64,000 nt of DNA, taken from contig NZ_QJRF01000043.1 of NCBI RefSeq assembly GCF_013393345.1, forward strand, positions 29,590 through 93,589. Reading direction: 5' to 3'. This document shows positions 33,436 to 41,737 of this stretch, one piece after another. The notes under the pieces were generated by a model, which searched no databases, had not been told where the DNA came from, and saw only the letters and a program-made list of their open reading frames with translations. Position 1 is the first letter of the stretch; each line of letters begins with the position of its first letter. The DNA is from Pseudomonas taiwanensis (GTDB lineage Bacteria; Pseudomonadota; Gammaproteobacteria; Pseudomonadales; Pseudomonadaceae). The position numbers and the translations under genes are program-made.

Positions 33436-34047
33436 TCAGCTCCGGTCGATCCGGAAGCGACAGACCTGTCCCTGGCGCACCATGCATTCGAGGTGTTCGA
33501 CCTGGCCGCCGCCGAGGGTACCGATCAGCGCCAGGTCCAGCTCGCAGACTTCCGGGTGCAACGCCGCCAGGTGATGGAACACGCAATTGTGAGCGACGAT
33601 CTCGGGTTCGCCGCCGGAACGGAAGAAGACTTCGGCTTCGTAGCCGGTTTCGTCCATGTGCTGGGCGATGCGCGTTTCGTCGATGACCTGCGCTTCGATT
33701 TCGCCAGCCAGGCGGCGGCCGAGGCCGCGCATGAGCTGGACGAGGGCGTCGTGGCCGATGAGGCTGGCCACTTCGCCGATGAGCAGATTGGCCAGTAACT
33801 GGTACTGGCGGGGGAAGAGCTCCCGGCCACGTGGGCTGAGTTGGTAGAGCTGTTCGGGGCGGCGGCCGGTGGGTCGCGTTTCGCCCCGCCGTACCAACCC
33901 GTCGCGCTCCAGCGCGGCCAGGTGCTGGCGGATAGCCGTGCGGGTCACCGCCAGATGATTGGCAAGTTCGTCGATGCTCATGCCGCCCGATTGGTAGAGC
34001 AGGGCGCCGAGCAGGTCCTGTTGAGTACGTCCCAATCCTTGAAGCAT
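33436..34047 (-). CDS. SufR-like helix-turn-helix regulator with cysteine cluster
   Basis: 203 residues. N-terminal winged HTH (about 10-75: DELANHLAVTRTAIRQHLAALERDGLVRRGE) of the ArsR/DeoR-like type used by SufR, and a C-terminal domain with four Cys: C-x12-C (NCVFHHLAALHPEVCE) then C-x19-C-x7-C (LECMVRQGQVC). SufR-type regulators bind an iron-sulfur cluster through such Cys, so redox or iron sensing is likely. A GAGGTAA ribosome site precedes the ATG. It is 22 bp downstream of an exported helical protein and probably cotranscribed. No suf genes lie in the window. Confidence 0.78.
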   Translation of the reverse strand: MLQGLGRTQQDLLGALLYQSGGMSIDELANHLAVTRTAIRQHLAALERDGLVRRGETRPTGRRPEQLYQLSPRGRELFPRQYQLLANLLIGEVASLIGHDALVQLMRGLGRRLAGEIEAQVIDETRIAQHMDETGYEAEVFFRSGGEPEIVAHNCVFHHLAALHPEVCELDLALIGTLGGGQVEHLECMVRQGQVCRFRIDRS

Positions 34048-34069
34048 CGATTACCTCGGCAGGCCAGTG

Positions 34070-34699
34070 TCAGAACTTGTCGGGGAACTGTTTGACCAGT
34101 GCAGCGGCCAGGGTGTCGGCCAGTACCTGCATGTGCTGGCGCATGGCTGTCCAGGTGCCGGCCTCGCCTGCGAAGTCGCCTTTGCTCAGTTGGTCGATCT
34201 GCGCCACATGGTGTCCGCCGTGAGCACTGAGCATGTTGAGCAGGGCGTCCTCGGGCAGGTTCGGGTTAGCGCTGGAGAGGAACTTGGCAATGCCCTTGGC
34301 ATTGCGCGTGAGGTCGCTCACCGCCGCTTTCTTGCCGTCATCGTCCTTGGCCACGGTGGCATCGCTGTAGTGCTTCACGGCGCCCCAGTGCCCGGCCAGC
34401 AGTTCCAGCAACTGGTCCGCCGCTGGCTGGCCGTAGAGCGGGGCGATGCTGTTGGCGATGGCCTTGGCGTTGTTCACGACTTGGGTGGCGGCCGCTTCCG
34501 CCTGCTTGGGCTGGCCGTCCTGATTGGCGACGACGTAGTTCCTGACCCAGAAGATGTGCTCCACCCACAGGTCGCGCAGCGCCAGTCGGGTGGTCAGCGC
34601 GGGAGTGTCGGCGCCGGCCGCTGTTGATTGCGCGGCCAGGCTCCAGGTGGGTTGAACGAGCGCTACAAGCAGCAGTAAAGCCAGTGTCCTGAGTTTCAT
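34070..34699 (-). CDS. Exported helical protein of unknown function
   Basis: 209 residues with a signal peptide (MKLRTLALLLLVALVQPTWSLA, cleavage about residue 23). The mature part is predicted almost all helical and contains a Trp/His pattern: LRDLWVEHIFWVRNYV, LLAGHWGAVKHYSD, LLNMLSAHGGHHVAQID. The spaced His residues on helices could form a metal-binding four-helix bundle. The downstream regulator gene with a cysteine cluster (22-bp gap) suggests a shared redox or metal theme. I do not recognise the family with certainty. Confidence 0.7.
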   Translation of the reverse strand: MKLRTLALLLLVALVQPTWSLAAQSTAAGADTPALTTRLALRDLWVEHIFWVRNYVVANQDGQPKQAEAAATQVVNNAKAIANSIAPLYGQPAADQLLELLAGHWGAVKHYSDATVAKDDDGKKAAVSDLTRNAKGIAKFLSSANPNLPEDALLNMLSAHGGHHVAQIDQLSKGDFAGEAGTWTAMRQHMQVLADTLAAALVKQFPDKF

Positions 34700-34793
34700 G
34701 ACGGGGCCCTCGCGTTGCGGATTGTCCTACAAAGTCAATTAAAGCATATAAAAATGCCGTTATTGGTTTTTAGGCGTCCGCTGATCGGAACCC

Positions 34794-36224
34794 TCAGTGT
34801 TTCTTCTGCAGCCAGCTGAGGAAGCCGGTCTTCTTCACGACCTGGGGTTTCTGCAGCAGCAGATTGCGGCTGGCTTGTTCGCGGAAGGTGCGCAGGTGGA
34901 TGAGCGCGGCGCGGACTTCGACGCGCGTCTCGAGGAATTTGCTCATCGCCTCCCGGTCGATGCGGTAGAGCACGCAAGCGGTGAGGGCGGTGAACTGCGC
35001 CTGGGACGGCGCGTCGCAGCCGATGCCTTCCTCGCCGATGATTTCCCCCGGCCCCATGCGCCCGGCTTCGACCATCTTCCCGGTGTTGTCCGGCACCGCC
35101 GCGGACACCACGCCCGTACCGACGATCAGCAGGCCGTCGGCCACTTCGCCCACCGCCATCACCATCTGGCCGGCGGAGAACGCCAGCGGCGCCATGGCTT
35201 CGCTGAGTTCGTCCTTTTCACCATGGCTGAGCGCGCGGAAGATCTTCACCTCGTCCAGCAGCAGGCGCGGCCGCCCGGAGGGTTGCGGGGCGTCCTCGCC
35301 ACTGAAGGAGATGCCGGCTGCTTCCAGGTGCCGGTGCGCCAGGTCGTACATCAGGTTGCTCACTTCGGTCTTGTTCTCGCCGGTGCGGATGAAGCCACTG
35401 ATCTCGTACTCCATGGACTCCAGGTCCGAACCCTTGATCGCGACCTTCGGCTTGGGGTTGACCAGCAATGCGCTGACGCTCTGGATCGCCCTTTCAAGGG
35501 CCTCCAGCACGCGGCGCGGGCGCACCTGGGTCGACACCTTGAGCGTGATGGACACGCTGGTCAGCTCATAAGGGCGGCTGAAGTTGTGCACCTTGGTCTT
35601 GGCCGCCACCGAGTTGGGCACCACCACGGTGCTGCCCTTGTTCGTCAGCAGGTGGGTGGCGCGCCAGTCGATTTCCACCACCTTGCCCTCGGTACCGTCG
35701 ATGGAGATCCAGTCATCCAGTTGATAGGGCTTGGTGGTGTTGAGGACGATGCCGGAGAACACGTCGCTCAGGGTGCTCTGCAAGGCCAGGCCGATGACGA
35801 TCGCCATGACCCCGGAGGTCGCCAGCAGGCCTTTCACCGGCAGTTGCATCACATAGGCCGCGGCGGCCACCACCGCGACCAGGAAGATCAGCGCGCCCAG
35901 CACATCCTGGAGCAGCCGCCCGGCATGGCCGATGCGCGGCATCAGCAGCCCGAGTACCACGGTGGCGGTACGCGCGCCGAACAGCCACCAGCCGATTTCC
36001 ATGGCGGTGGCTACCAGATTGAGGGTCGGATCGGACCACGGCGGCGGCTGCAGCGGACTCATGCCGGCATCGATGATCACGGCGCTGAACAGCACGAACA
36101 GCAGCAGCCGGCAGGCCACCCTCCAGGGCTGCTGTTCGACGGGAATGATGCGCCAGGCCGAGACGTCGATCAGGATCAGCAGGGCGCCGAACACCAGGGG
36201 GTGGCTTTGAATGAAGGGGAGCAT
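34794..36224 (-). CDS. MscS-family mechanosensitive channel with C-terminal cNMP-binding-like domain
   Basis: 476 residues: about five membrane segments (1-150), the MscS pore and beta domain (GLALQSTLSDVFSGIVLNT, DDWISIDGTEGKVVEIDWRATHL), an alpha/beta domain, then a cyclic-nucleotide-binding fold (about 330-450). MscS/cNMP fusions (bCNG type) open weakly on tension and may be gated by ligand. The phosphate-binding cassette is abnormal: GEIIGEEGIGCDAPSQAQFTA has Gln where the phosphate-binding Arg is expected, so cNMP binding may be lost. Single gene. Confidence 0.85.
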   Translation of the reverse strand: MLPFIQSHPLVFGALLILIDVSAWRIIPVEQQPWRVACRLLLFVLFSAVIIDAGMSPLQPPPWSDPTLNLVATAMEIGWWLFGARTATVVLGLLMPRIGHAGRLLQDVLGALIFLVAVVAAAAYVMQLPVKGLLATSGVMAIVIGLALQSTLSDVFSGIVLNTTKPYQLDDWISIDGTEGKVVEIDWRATHLLTNKGSTVVVPNSVAAKTKVHNFSRPYELTSVSITLKVSTQVRPRRVLEALERAIQSVSALLVNPKPKVAIKGSDLESMEYEISGFIRTGENKTEVSNLMYDLAHRHLEAAGISFSGEDAPQPSGRPRLLLDEVKIFRALSHGEKDELSEAMAPLAFSAGQMVMAVGEVADGLLIVGTGVVSAAVPDNTGKMVEAGRMGPGEIIGEEGIGCDAPSQAQFTALTACVLYRIDREAMSKFLETRVEVRAALIHLRTFREQASRNLLLQKPQVVKKTGFLSWLQKKH

Positions 36225-36323
36225 GAATACCGTTCCGCGAATGAGCCTGCATCACGTTAGCAGACCGTCGTGTCGGCCGGTGAGCCCCTCTTCAGTTGGC
36301 CGCTAAATTGGGTGAAGCGCTAC

Positions 36324-36539
36324 TCAGGGGCCGCCTTCGCCGAGTGGATTGCGCCCCTTGGAACCGGACACCAACGGGTCGTCCGCCGGATCGTTCCATT
36401 CCTTCAGCAGCCCCTCGGGGTTGGGTTCCTGTTGGGTGTCTTCCACGGGCTCCACATCAGTGTCCGGCACGTTGCGCGGTGTGTCCGTGGGCGGAGTCGG
36501 GTCGGGCGCTTCGCCCGGACGCTTGGGATCGCTGTGCAT
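36324..36539 (-). CDS. Small acidic proline-rich hypothetical protein
   Basis: 71 residues, rich in Pro, Asp and Glu (MHSDPKRPGEAPDPTPPTDT..., DVEPVEDTQQEPNPEGLLKE), no hydrophobic segment or Cys. Predicted largely disordered. Similar small proteins are annotated in pseudomonads without a function. The ATG and its spacing look genuine, and codon use matches its neighbours. Confidence 0.55.
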   Translation of the reverse strand: MHSDPKRPGEAPDPTPPTDTPRNVPDTDVEPVEDTQQEPNPEGLLKEWNDPADDPLVSGSKGRNPLGEGGP

Positions 36540-36677
36540 GGCGGTGTCCTCCGAATCGGGTGGCCATGACTGTTGTGAGCGGTCGCCGGCGACCGGCGTT
36601 CAGGGTCAGTCGTCGGACGCGGTGCGCTTGGCCGCTGGCCGTGGTCAAAGCCGAATGGAACCCGTCGTGGAGGACGC

Positions 36678-37256
36678 ATGAGCCGGATCGCCCTGAACCT
36701 CGCATTGCTCGCCGCCTGTGGCCTCGCCGCAACGGCGTCGGCCTGCCCACCGGGGCAGTACGAAGTTTGCGTGACGGATTGCGTGTGCCTGCCCGACGTA
36801 CGCGGCGTGCTCGGCCCGCTACCCGGTGAAGTGAGCCGGGTGGCCTCCGGCGCCTTGCAGCAATGGCTGGTGCAGGCCCGGGCCGATGCCTTGGCCGGCG
36901 GGGTCGAGCCGATCCCTCTGGCTATCCGGGAAAAGCTGGTGCCTTACTTCGATGCCGCGCTGCTGGATGTGGCGCGTTACCGGATCGGTGACAGCAGTGA
37001 GTTGGGCGCGGCCAGTGCGATGCTGCATGACCCGGATATCAAGGCCGTCACCCTGGTCGACGTAATCCTCTTCCGCGACCGCGAAGGTGCGCTGGAGGAT
37101 GTGGCGCTCTGGGCCCACGAGCTGGTGCATGCGCAGCAGTATCGGGAGTGGGGCGTGGAGGGGTTCGCCAGCCGCTATGCCGAGAATTCCGATAGCGTGG
37201 AGGGGCCGGCTTACGAGATGCAGTTCAGGGTGGCGAAGGAATTGCGGGGGGAGTGA
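36678..37256 (+). CDS. Exported DUF4157-like zincin-motif protein
   Basis: 192 residues with signal peptide (to about residue 22, TASA) and four Cys in a short stretch of the mature N-terminus (ACPPGQYEVCVTDCVCLP), probably disulfide-bonded. The centre carries HELVHAQQYREWG (about residue 148), the H-E-x-x-H zinc-protease motif in the DUF4157 context, where Glu is catalytic and a downstream Glu (GPAYEMQ) may be the third ligand. It may be a periplasmic peptidase. A GGAGG site precedes the ATG. No neighbour indicates a substrate. Confidence 0.75.
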   Translation: MSRIALNLALLAACGLAATASACPPGQYEVCVTDCVCLPDVRGVLGPLPGEVSRVASGALQQWLVQARADALAGGVEPIPLAIREKLVPYFDAALLDVARYRIGDSSELGAASAMLHDPDIKAVTLVDVILFRDREGALEDVALWAHELVHAQQYREWGVEGFASRYAENSDSVEGPAYEMQFRVAKELRGE

Positions 37257-37300
37257 GGCGGGGGAGAGGGGGGCAGGTGCTGCCGGGTGTTCGTAGGGCA

Positions 37301-37484
37301 GACCTGCGGTCTAGTTAGCGATTGAAATCGCCCCCACAGAGGAGCGCAAGACCAGTGCCGCCTGCTGTGCCGATGGTGGATGTAAAAAGCGACATCCACC
37401 CTACTCACTGGCTGCTTCAGAAATAGTAGTGCCCCGCCGGCGCGAGTCACCCCTCGCCCTCTGGGAGAGGGGCGGGGGTGAGGG
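37301..37484. repeat. Cluster of three palindromic repeats
   Basis: The right half of a REPIN (GACCTGCGGTCTAGTTAGCGATTGAAATCGCCCCCACA, to 37338), a hairpin GGTGGATGT / ACATCCACC (37375-37400), and the CACCCCTCGCCCTCTGGGAGAGGGG...GGGTGAGGG palindrome (37443-37484) fill the gap before the glutathione transferase gene. Confidence 0.7.
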
Positions 37485-37508
37485 CTGTACCAGGCTGGCG
37501 CAATGGCT

Positions 37509-38213
37509 TCAATCCCGCTTCGGAATCCCCAACCCACGCTCGACCGCCGGGCGCGCCAGGAAGGCTTCCAGCACGCGCTTCACATTGGCGAAGCGCTCGA
37601 ACCCGACCAGGTCGCCCGCCTCGTAGAAGCCGACCAGGTTGCGGACCCAGGGGAAGGTGGCGATGTCGGCGATGCTGAACTGCTCGCCCATGATCCAGTC
37701 CCGGCCTTCCAGGCGCTGGTCGAGCACGGCCAGAAGGCGCGCCGATTCCTGCACATAGCGGTCGAGGGGACGCTTGTCCTCGTAGTCCTTGCCGGCGAAT
37801 TTGTTGAAGAAGCCGATCTGGCCGAACATCGGGCCGATCCCACCCATCTGGAACATCAGCCACTGGATGCATTCGTATCGGCCGGCGGCGTCCTGCGGGA
37901 TCAGTTGGCCGGTCTTGTCCGCCAGGTAGATAAGGATGGCGCCGGACTCGAACAGCGGCAGCGGGCGGCCATCCGGTCCATTGGGGTCGATGATGGCGGG
38001 GATCTTGTTGTTCGGATTGAGGGAGAGGAACTCCGACGACATCTGGTCATTGCGCTCGAAGCTCACCAGGTGCGGCTCGTAGGGCAGGCCGGTCTCCTCC
38101 AGCATGATGGAGACCTTGACGCCATTGGGCGTCGGCAGGGAATAGAGCTGAAGAACGTCTGGCCGCGTTGCGGGCCATTTACGGTGGATGGGGAAAGTCG
38201 ACAGATCACTCAT
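37509..38213 (-). CDS. Glutathione S-transferase, YfcG/YghU (nu) type
   Basis: 234 residues from ATG 38213. Thioredoxin-like N-terminal domain with the nu-class sequence SLPTPNGVKVSIMLEETGLPYEPHLV, cis-Pro in NNKIPAIID, and FESGAILIYLADK (glutathione-binding Glu-Ser). The C-terminal helical domain includes MFQMGGIGPMFGQ and FSIADIATFPWV. Nu-class enzymes reduce disulfides and peroxides with glutathione. A second GST gene lies 139 bp upstream on the same strand; a REP lies between. Confidence 0.87.
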   Translation of the reverse strand: MSDLSTFPIHRKWPATRPDVLQLYSLPTPNGVKVSIMLEETGLPYEPHLVSFERNDQMSSEFLSLNPNNKIPAIIDPNGPDGRPLPLFESGAILIYLADKTGQLIPQDAAGRYECIQWLMFQMGGIGPMFGQIGFFNKFAGKDYEDKRPLDRYVQESARLLAVLDQRLEGRDWIMGEQFSIADIATFPWVRNLVGFYEAGDLVGFERFANVKRVLEAFLARPAVERGLGIPKRD

Positions 38214-38292
38214 GGGGACATCCTGTGCGAGATTGCGGAGCGAATGGGCAACCATACTCGCCTGCGCCCAGGTCGCGAAAGGCCGTTAACCG

Positions 38293-38318
38293 GGTAGGAG
38301 CGAGCTCTGCTCGCGAAG
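38293..38318. repeat. Solo REP, GTAGGAGCGAGCTCTGCTCGCGAAG
   Basis: Single REP copy between the two GST genes, with a GAGCTCTGCTC centre instead of GAGCTTGCTC. Confidence 0.65.
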
Positions 38319-38352
38319 CTCTTGATTCGTTGCCGCGCCTCAGCCTTGAGGA

Positions 38353-39012
38353 TCAATCGCGATCCGGCGCACCCAGCGGGAACAGCGACCGATACGGGCG
38401 CGCTTCATCCACGGCGCGGGCGATGGACGGATGCGCCAGGAGCCGTTGTCGATAGCGGCGCAGATTGCCGAAGGCCGCATCGATCGGGTGCACCCAGTCG
38501 GCGTAGAACAGCGAGGGCGCCGCCGCGCAGTCCGCCAGGCTGAAGGTTTCGCCGGCAGCCCAGGTTCGCCCCGTGAGCTTCCCTTCGAGCCAGGCGTAAC
38601 TGCGATCCAGCAGGGCCTTGGCGTCCGCCACGCCGCAGGGATCGCGCTGGTCCTCCGAGCGCAGGCTATCGAGTACCGGCTTCTGCATGGGCGTCATCAC
38701 ATACAGGTCGAAGAATCGATCCAGCATCCGCACTTCCAACGCCGCTTCTGGCTGCTCGGGGATCAGCTTCACTGGCCCGGCATGGTGCAGCTGCAGGTAC
38801 TCGATGATGATGCTCGACTCCATCACTGCCCGCTCGCCGTCCAGCAGCAGAGGAAACCGCTGCAAAGGCCAGAGCCGCTGGAACTCCTCGCCGGTGGCCG
38901 GATCGTCGGGTGATAGCAGGCGCATCTGGAACGGGATGCTGTTCTCGTAGAGCGCGATCAGGACCTTCTGGCAGTACGACGAGAAGGGGTGCGCGAACAG
39001 TTGCAGGGACAT
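38353..39012 (-). CDS. Glutathione S-transferase family protein
   Basis: 219 residues from ATG 39012. N-terminal GST fold begins LQLFAHPFSSYCQKVLIALYENSIPF, with Ser/Cys near the active site (S-S-Y-C), Pro in LQRFPLLLD and VMESSIIIEYLQ (Glu-Ser for glutathione). C-terminal helical domain with FSLADCAAAPSLFYADWV. It may detoxify electrophiles; the S-S-Y-C motif is common in the Pseudomonas GST group with thiol reductase features. Substrate unknown. Confidence 0.85.
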   Translation of the reverse strand: MSLQLFAHPFSSYCQKVLIALYENSIPFQMRLLSPDDPATGEEFQRLWPLQRFPLLLDGERAVMESSIIIEYLQLHHAGPVKLIPEQPEAALEVRMLDRFFDLYVMTPMQKPVLDSLRSEDQRDPCGVADAKALLDRSYAWLEGKLTGRTWAAGETFSLADCAAAPSLFYADWVHPIDAAFGNLRRYRQRLLAHPSIARAVDEARPYRSLFPLGAPDRD

Positions 39013-39090
39013 GGGGCGACTCCTGGATGGGAGGGGTTCGCTGACTGGTCGATTGGCGCAGGGCGAGATCGACATCGGCTCAGCAACACG

Positions 39091-39960
39091 CTAGCGGATA
39101 TCGCCCATCAGTGCCGCCTCGAAGAACGACGAGATCAGCAGGCTGTTGCGCCGTTCCGCCAGGCAGTAAAGGTAGGTTTCGGTGTGCACCGGGTCGCCCT
39201 CGATACGGATGGGCTTGATTCGAGGGTCGGGAATGAACTCCGCCTCGGACACTGCACCCAGGCCGATGCCGCGCACTACCGCTTCGCGCAGGGCCTCGCG
39301 GCTGCCGATTTCCATGGCGATGCGCGGTGTCACGCCGGCCTCGGCCAGCACCCGCTCCAGGGCTGCGCGAGTGGTGGAGCCGGATTCCCGCTGCAGCAGT
39401 GGCTGCCCTTCCAGATCCTCCAGGGCGATCACGTCACGGCTAGCCAGCGGGTGGTCGTGTCGGGCGAACAGGATGATGGCGTGGCGGGCGTAGCGCACGC
39501 TGCACAGGCTCGGGTCCTCATGCAGGCCGGCGAGCACGGCGATGTCGGTGACGTACTGTTCCAGGTCGGCCAGCACCTCGGCCGAGTTGCCGACGCGGAT
39601 CGACACTTCGATACGTGGATGGCGCTGGCGGTAGTGATCGACCATCTCGATCACATGGAAAGGGCCGACCGCGCCCAGCTTGAGCTGGCCACTGTCCAGG
39701 CGCCCGGAATCTCGCAGCAGGTTGTGCGCTTCGAGCTCGAGGGCGGCGATGCGCTGGGCGATAGGCAGCAACTGCTGGCCGACATCGGAGAGCTCGATGC
39801 GTCGGCCCCGGCGATGGAACAGCTCGACGTTGTGCTGGCGCTCCAGGCTCTGCACCTGGGTGGTCAGAGTGGGCTGGCTGAGCCCCAGCGCGCGGGCCCC
39901 GGCGCTGAAGCTGCCGTGCCTGGCGACAGCGAGGAAAGCGCGCAATTTGGCGGACGACAT
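39091..39960 (-). CDS. LysR regulator divergent from phosphonate ABC genes
   Basis: 289 residues. HTH at about 1-60 (FSAGARALGLSQPTLTTQVQSLERQ) and an effector domain (GQLKLGAVGPFHVIEMVDHYRQRHPRIEV). It is divergent from phnD, 111 bp apart, and similar in length and style to the second LysR of this cluster (45265-46128); both have the SQPT/GQPT recognition helix and NVELFHRRGR/SVELFHRRGR segments, so they are paralogues. It resembles LysR proteins of aminoethylphosphonate catabolism. Likely regulator of the phosphonate genes. Confidence 0.85.
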   Translation of the reverse strand: MSSAKLRAFLAVARHGSFSAGARALGLSQPTLTTQVQSLERQHNVELFHRRGRRIELSDVGQQLLPIAQRIAALELEAHNLLRDSGRLDSGQLKLGAVGPFHVIEMVDHYRQRHPRIEVSIRVGNSAEVLADLEQYVTDIAVLAGLHEDPSLCSVRYARHAIILFARHDHPLASRDVIALEDLEGQPLLQRESGSTTRAALERVLAEAGVTPRIAMEIGSREALREAVVRGIGLGAVSEAEFIPDPRIKPIRIEGDPVHTETYLYCLAERRNSLLISSFFEAALMGDIR

Positions 39961-39973
39961 CCATAGGTTCCTT

Positions 39974-40001
39974 CAATAGTTTCCTGCCGAAACCCATATT
40001 G
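39974..40001. promoter_or_regulatory. Dyad between LysR gene and phnD (candidate operator)
   Basis: CAATA (39974) and TATTG (ending 40001) enclose GTTTC / GAAAC, forming a two-part dyad centred near 39987 in the divergent promoter. Fits the size of a LysR activation site; not proven. Confidence 0.4.
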
Positions 40002-40071
40002 AATTGATCGTATGACTGTCACGTGACCTTCCTAGCCTGTGCCCATTCCAACCACAACCGCTGGGAATGCC

Positions 40072-40941
40072 ATGAAAAACCTCGCCAAGTTCCTCCGCGT
40101 CGCCGGTATCGTTCTGCTCCCGCTGGTCGCCGCCACCGCCGCCCAGGCCGCCGACAAGCTGACCATCGGCCTGATCCCCTCGGAAGATTCCCAGGCCATG
40201 ATCGAGTCCAGCAAACAGGTGCTGGACAGCCTCGAAAGCCAGCTCGGCATGCCCGTGGAACCCTTCGTCGCCACCGACTACAACGGCATTATCGAGGCCC
40301 TGCGGGCCGGCAAGCTGGATGTGGCTTACCTCGGCCCGTTCTCCTACGTACTCGCCACCACCGTGGCCGATGTCGAAGCCTTCTCGGTGGCAGTCACCAA
40401 GAAGACCGGACAGAGCGCCTACAAGAGCCTGATCCTGGCGCGCAAGGACAGCGGCATCCGCAACCTTGCAGACCTCAAGGGCCACACCTTTGCCTTCGTC
40501 GATCCCAGTTCGGCGTCCGGCCACCTGTTCCCCAAGGCGGGACTGGAGCAGGCCGGCTTCGAACCGGACAAGTTGTTCTCGCGGGTGATCTTCTCCGGCT
40601 CCCACGACGCCAGCATCCTCGCGGTGGAGAACAACAAGGTCGATGCCGCCGCCGTGGCCGACCGCATCCTCGCCGGCGCAGTCGCCAAGGGCCTGGTGAA
40701 GCAGGACGACTTCCAGGTGGTCTGGACGTCCCGCCCGATCCCCGAGTCCCCCATGGTCTGGCGCAAGGACATGGACCCGGCGCTGAAGCAGAAGGTGGCT
40801 GCTGCGCTGGCCTCGATCAAGGACCTGCCGTGGGGTGACCAGGGCCAGCTCGATGGTTTCCAGCCCACCAACGACGCGGCTTATGACGTGGTCCGCGAAA
40901 CCGCCAAGGTGCTCGATCTCGATCTGCGGAGCATGAAATGA
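40072..40941 (+). CDS. phnD: Phosphonate ABC transporter substrate-binding protein PhnD
   Basis: 289 residues from ATG 40072, with a signal peptide ending in QAADK (about residue 26). The mature part begins LTIGLIPSEDSQAMIES and has the PhnD hallmarks FVATDYNGIIEALRAGKLDVAYLGPFSYVLA and FVDPSSASGHLFPKAGL (Ser/Ala-Ser phosphonate contacts). Periplasmic receptor for 2-aminoethylphosphonate or related phosphonates. First gene of phnDCE, with an ATGA overlap to the ATPase gene. Confidence 0.92.
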   Translation: MKNLAKFLRVAGIVLLPLVAATAAQAADKLTIGLIPSEDSQAMIESSKQVLDSLESQLGMPVEPFVATDYNGIIEALRAGKLDVAYLGPFSYVLATTVADVEAFSVAVTKKTGQSAYKSLILARKDSGIRNLADLKGHTFAFVDPSSASGHLFPKAGLEQAGFEPDKLFSRVIFSGSHDASILAVENNKVDAAAVADRILAGAVAKGLVKQDDFQVVWTSRPIPESPMVWRKDMDPALKQKVAAALASIKDLPWGDQGQLDGFQPTNDAAYDVVRETAKVLDLDLRSMK

Positions 40942-41735
40942 TCCGGGTTCGCCAACTGACCAAGCAGTACGGCAGCAATGCCGTGCTGCGAGGCATCGAC
41001 CTGGATATCGCGGCAGGGGAGTTCGTGGTGATCCTGGGCCAGTCCGGCGCCGGCAAGTCGACTTTGCTGCGCTGTATGAATCGCCTGGTCCAGGCGGACT
41101 CCGGTTGCCTGGAAGTGGCCGGCATCGACGCCATCGGCTGTCGCGACACCCGCGACCTGCGTCGCCAGGTGGCGATGATCTTCCAGCATCACAATGTGGT
41201 TCCGAGGTTGTCGGTACTGAAGAACGTACTGACCGGCCGGCTCGGATCGGTGTCCACCCCGGCCTCCGTGCTGCAACTGTTCCGCCGCGAGGACCTGGCC
41301 CTGGCGATGGACTGCCTCCAAAGGGTCGAGCTGGCGCACAAGGCCCATGAGCGCACCGACGCGCTTTCCGGCGGGCAGAAGCAGCGAGTGGGCATCGCCC
41401 GTGCATTGGCGCAGCGGCCGAGGGTGATCCTCGCCGACGAGCCGGTGGCCAGTCTCGATCCGAAGACCGCGCGCCTGGTGCTGCAATACCTGCGCGATGC
41501 CAGCCGCGAGCTGGGCATCACCGTGGTCTGCAACCTGCACCAGGTGGATTACGCCCGAGAGTTCGGCGACCGCATTGTCGGCCTGGCCCACGGCCGCCTG
41601 GTGTTCGATGGCGACGGTGCGAGCCTGACCGAAGCCGACCTGCAATGCATCTATCCCGGCCAGGAGCCGGAGCCCTGGGAATCGCATGGCGCCGACGCGG
41701 CGCAGATGCGCTATGCCGCCGGGCTGGGGAGTTGA
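40938..41735 (+). CDS. phnC: Phosphonate ABC transporter ATP-binding protein PhnC
   Basis: 265 residues. Walker A GQSGAGKST (about 36-44), Q-loop in MIFQHHNVV, signature LSGGQKQRVGIARAL and Walker B VILADEP, followed by the switch His in CNLHQVDYA. Energises phosphonate import. Overlaps phnD by four bases, and phnE starts 2 bp after its stop, so the three genes are one coupled unit. Confidence 0.93.
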   Translation: MIRVRQLTKQYGSNAVLRGIDLDIAAGEFVVILGQSGAGKSTLLRCMNRLVQADSGCLEVAGIDAIGCRDTRDLRRQVAMIFQHHNVVPRLSVLKNVLTGRLGSVSTPASVLQLFRREDLALAMDCLQRVELAHKAHERTDALSGGQKQRVGIARALAQRPRVILADEPVASLDPKTARLVLQYLRDASRELGITVVCNLHQVDYAREFGDRIVGLAHGRLVFDGDGASLTEADLQCIYPGQEPEPWESHGADAAQMRYAAGLGS

Positions 41736-41737
41736 AC

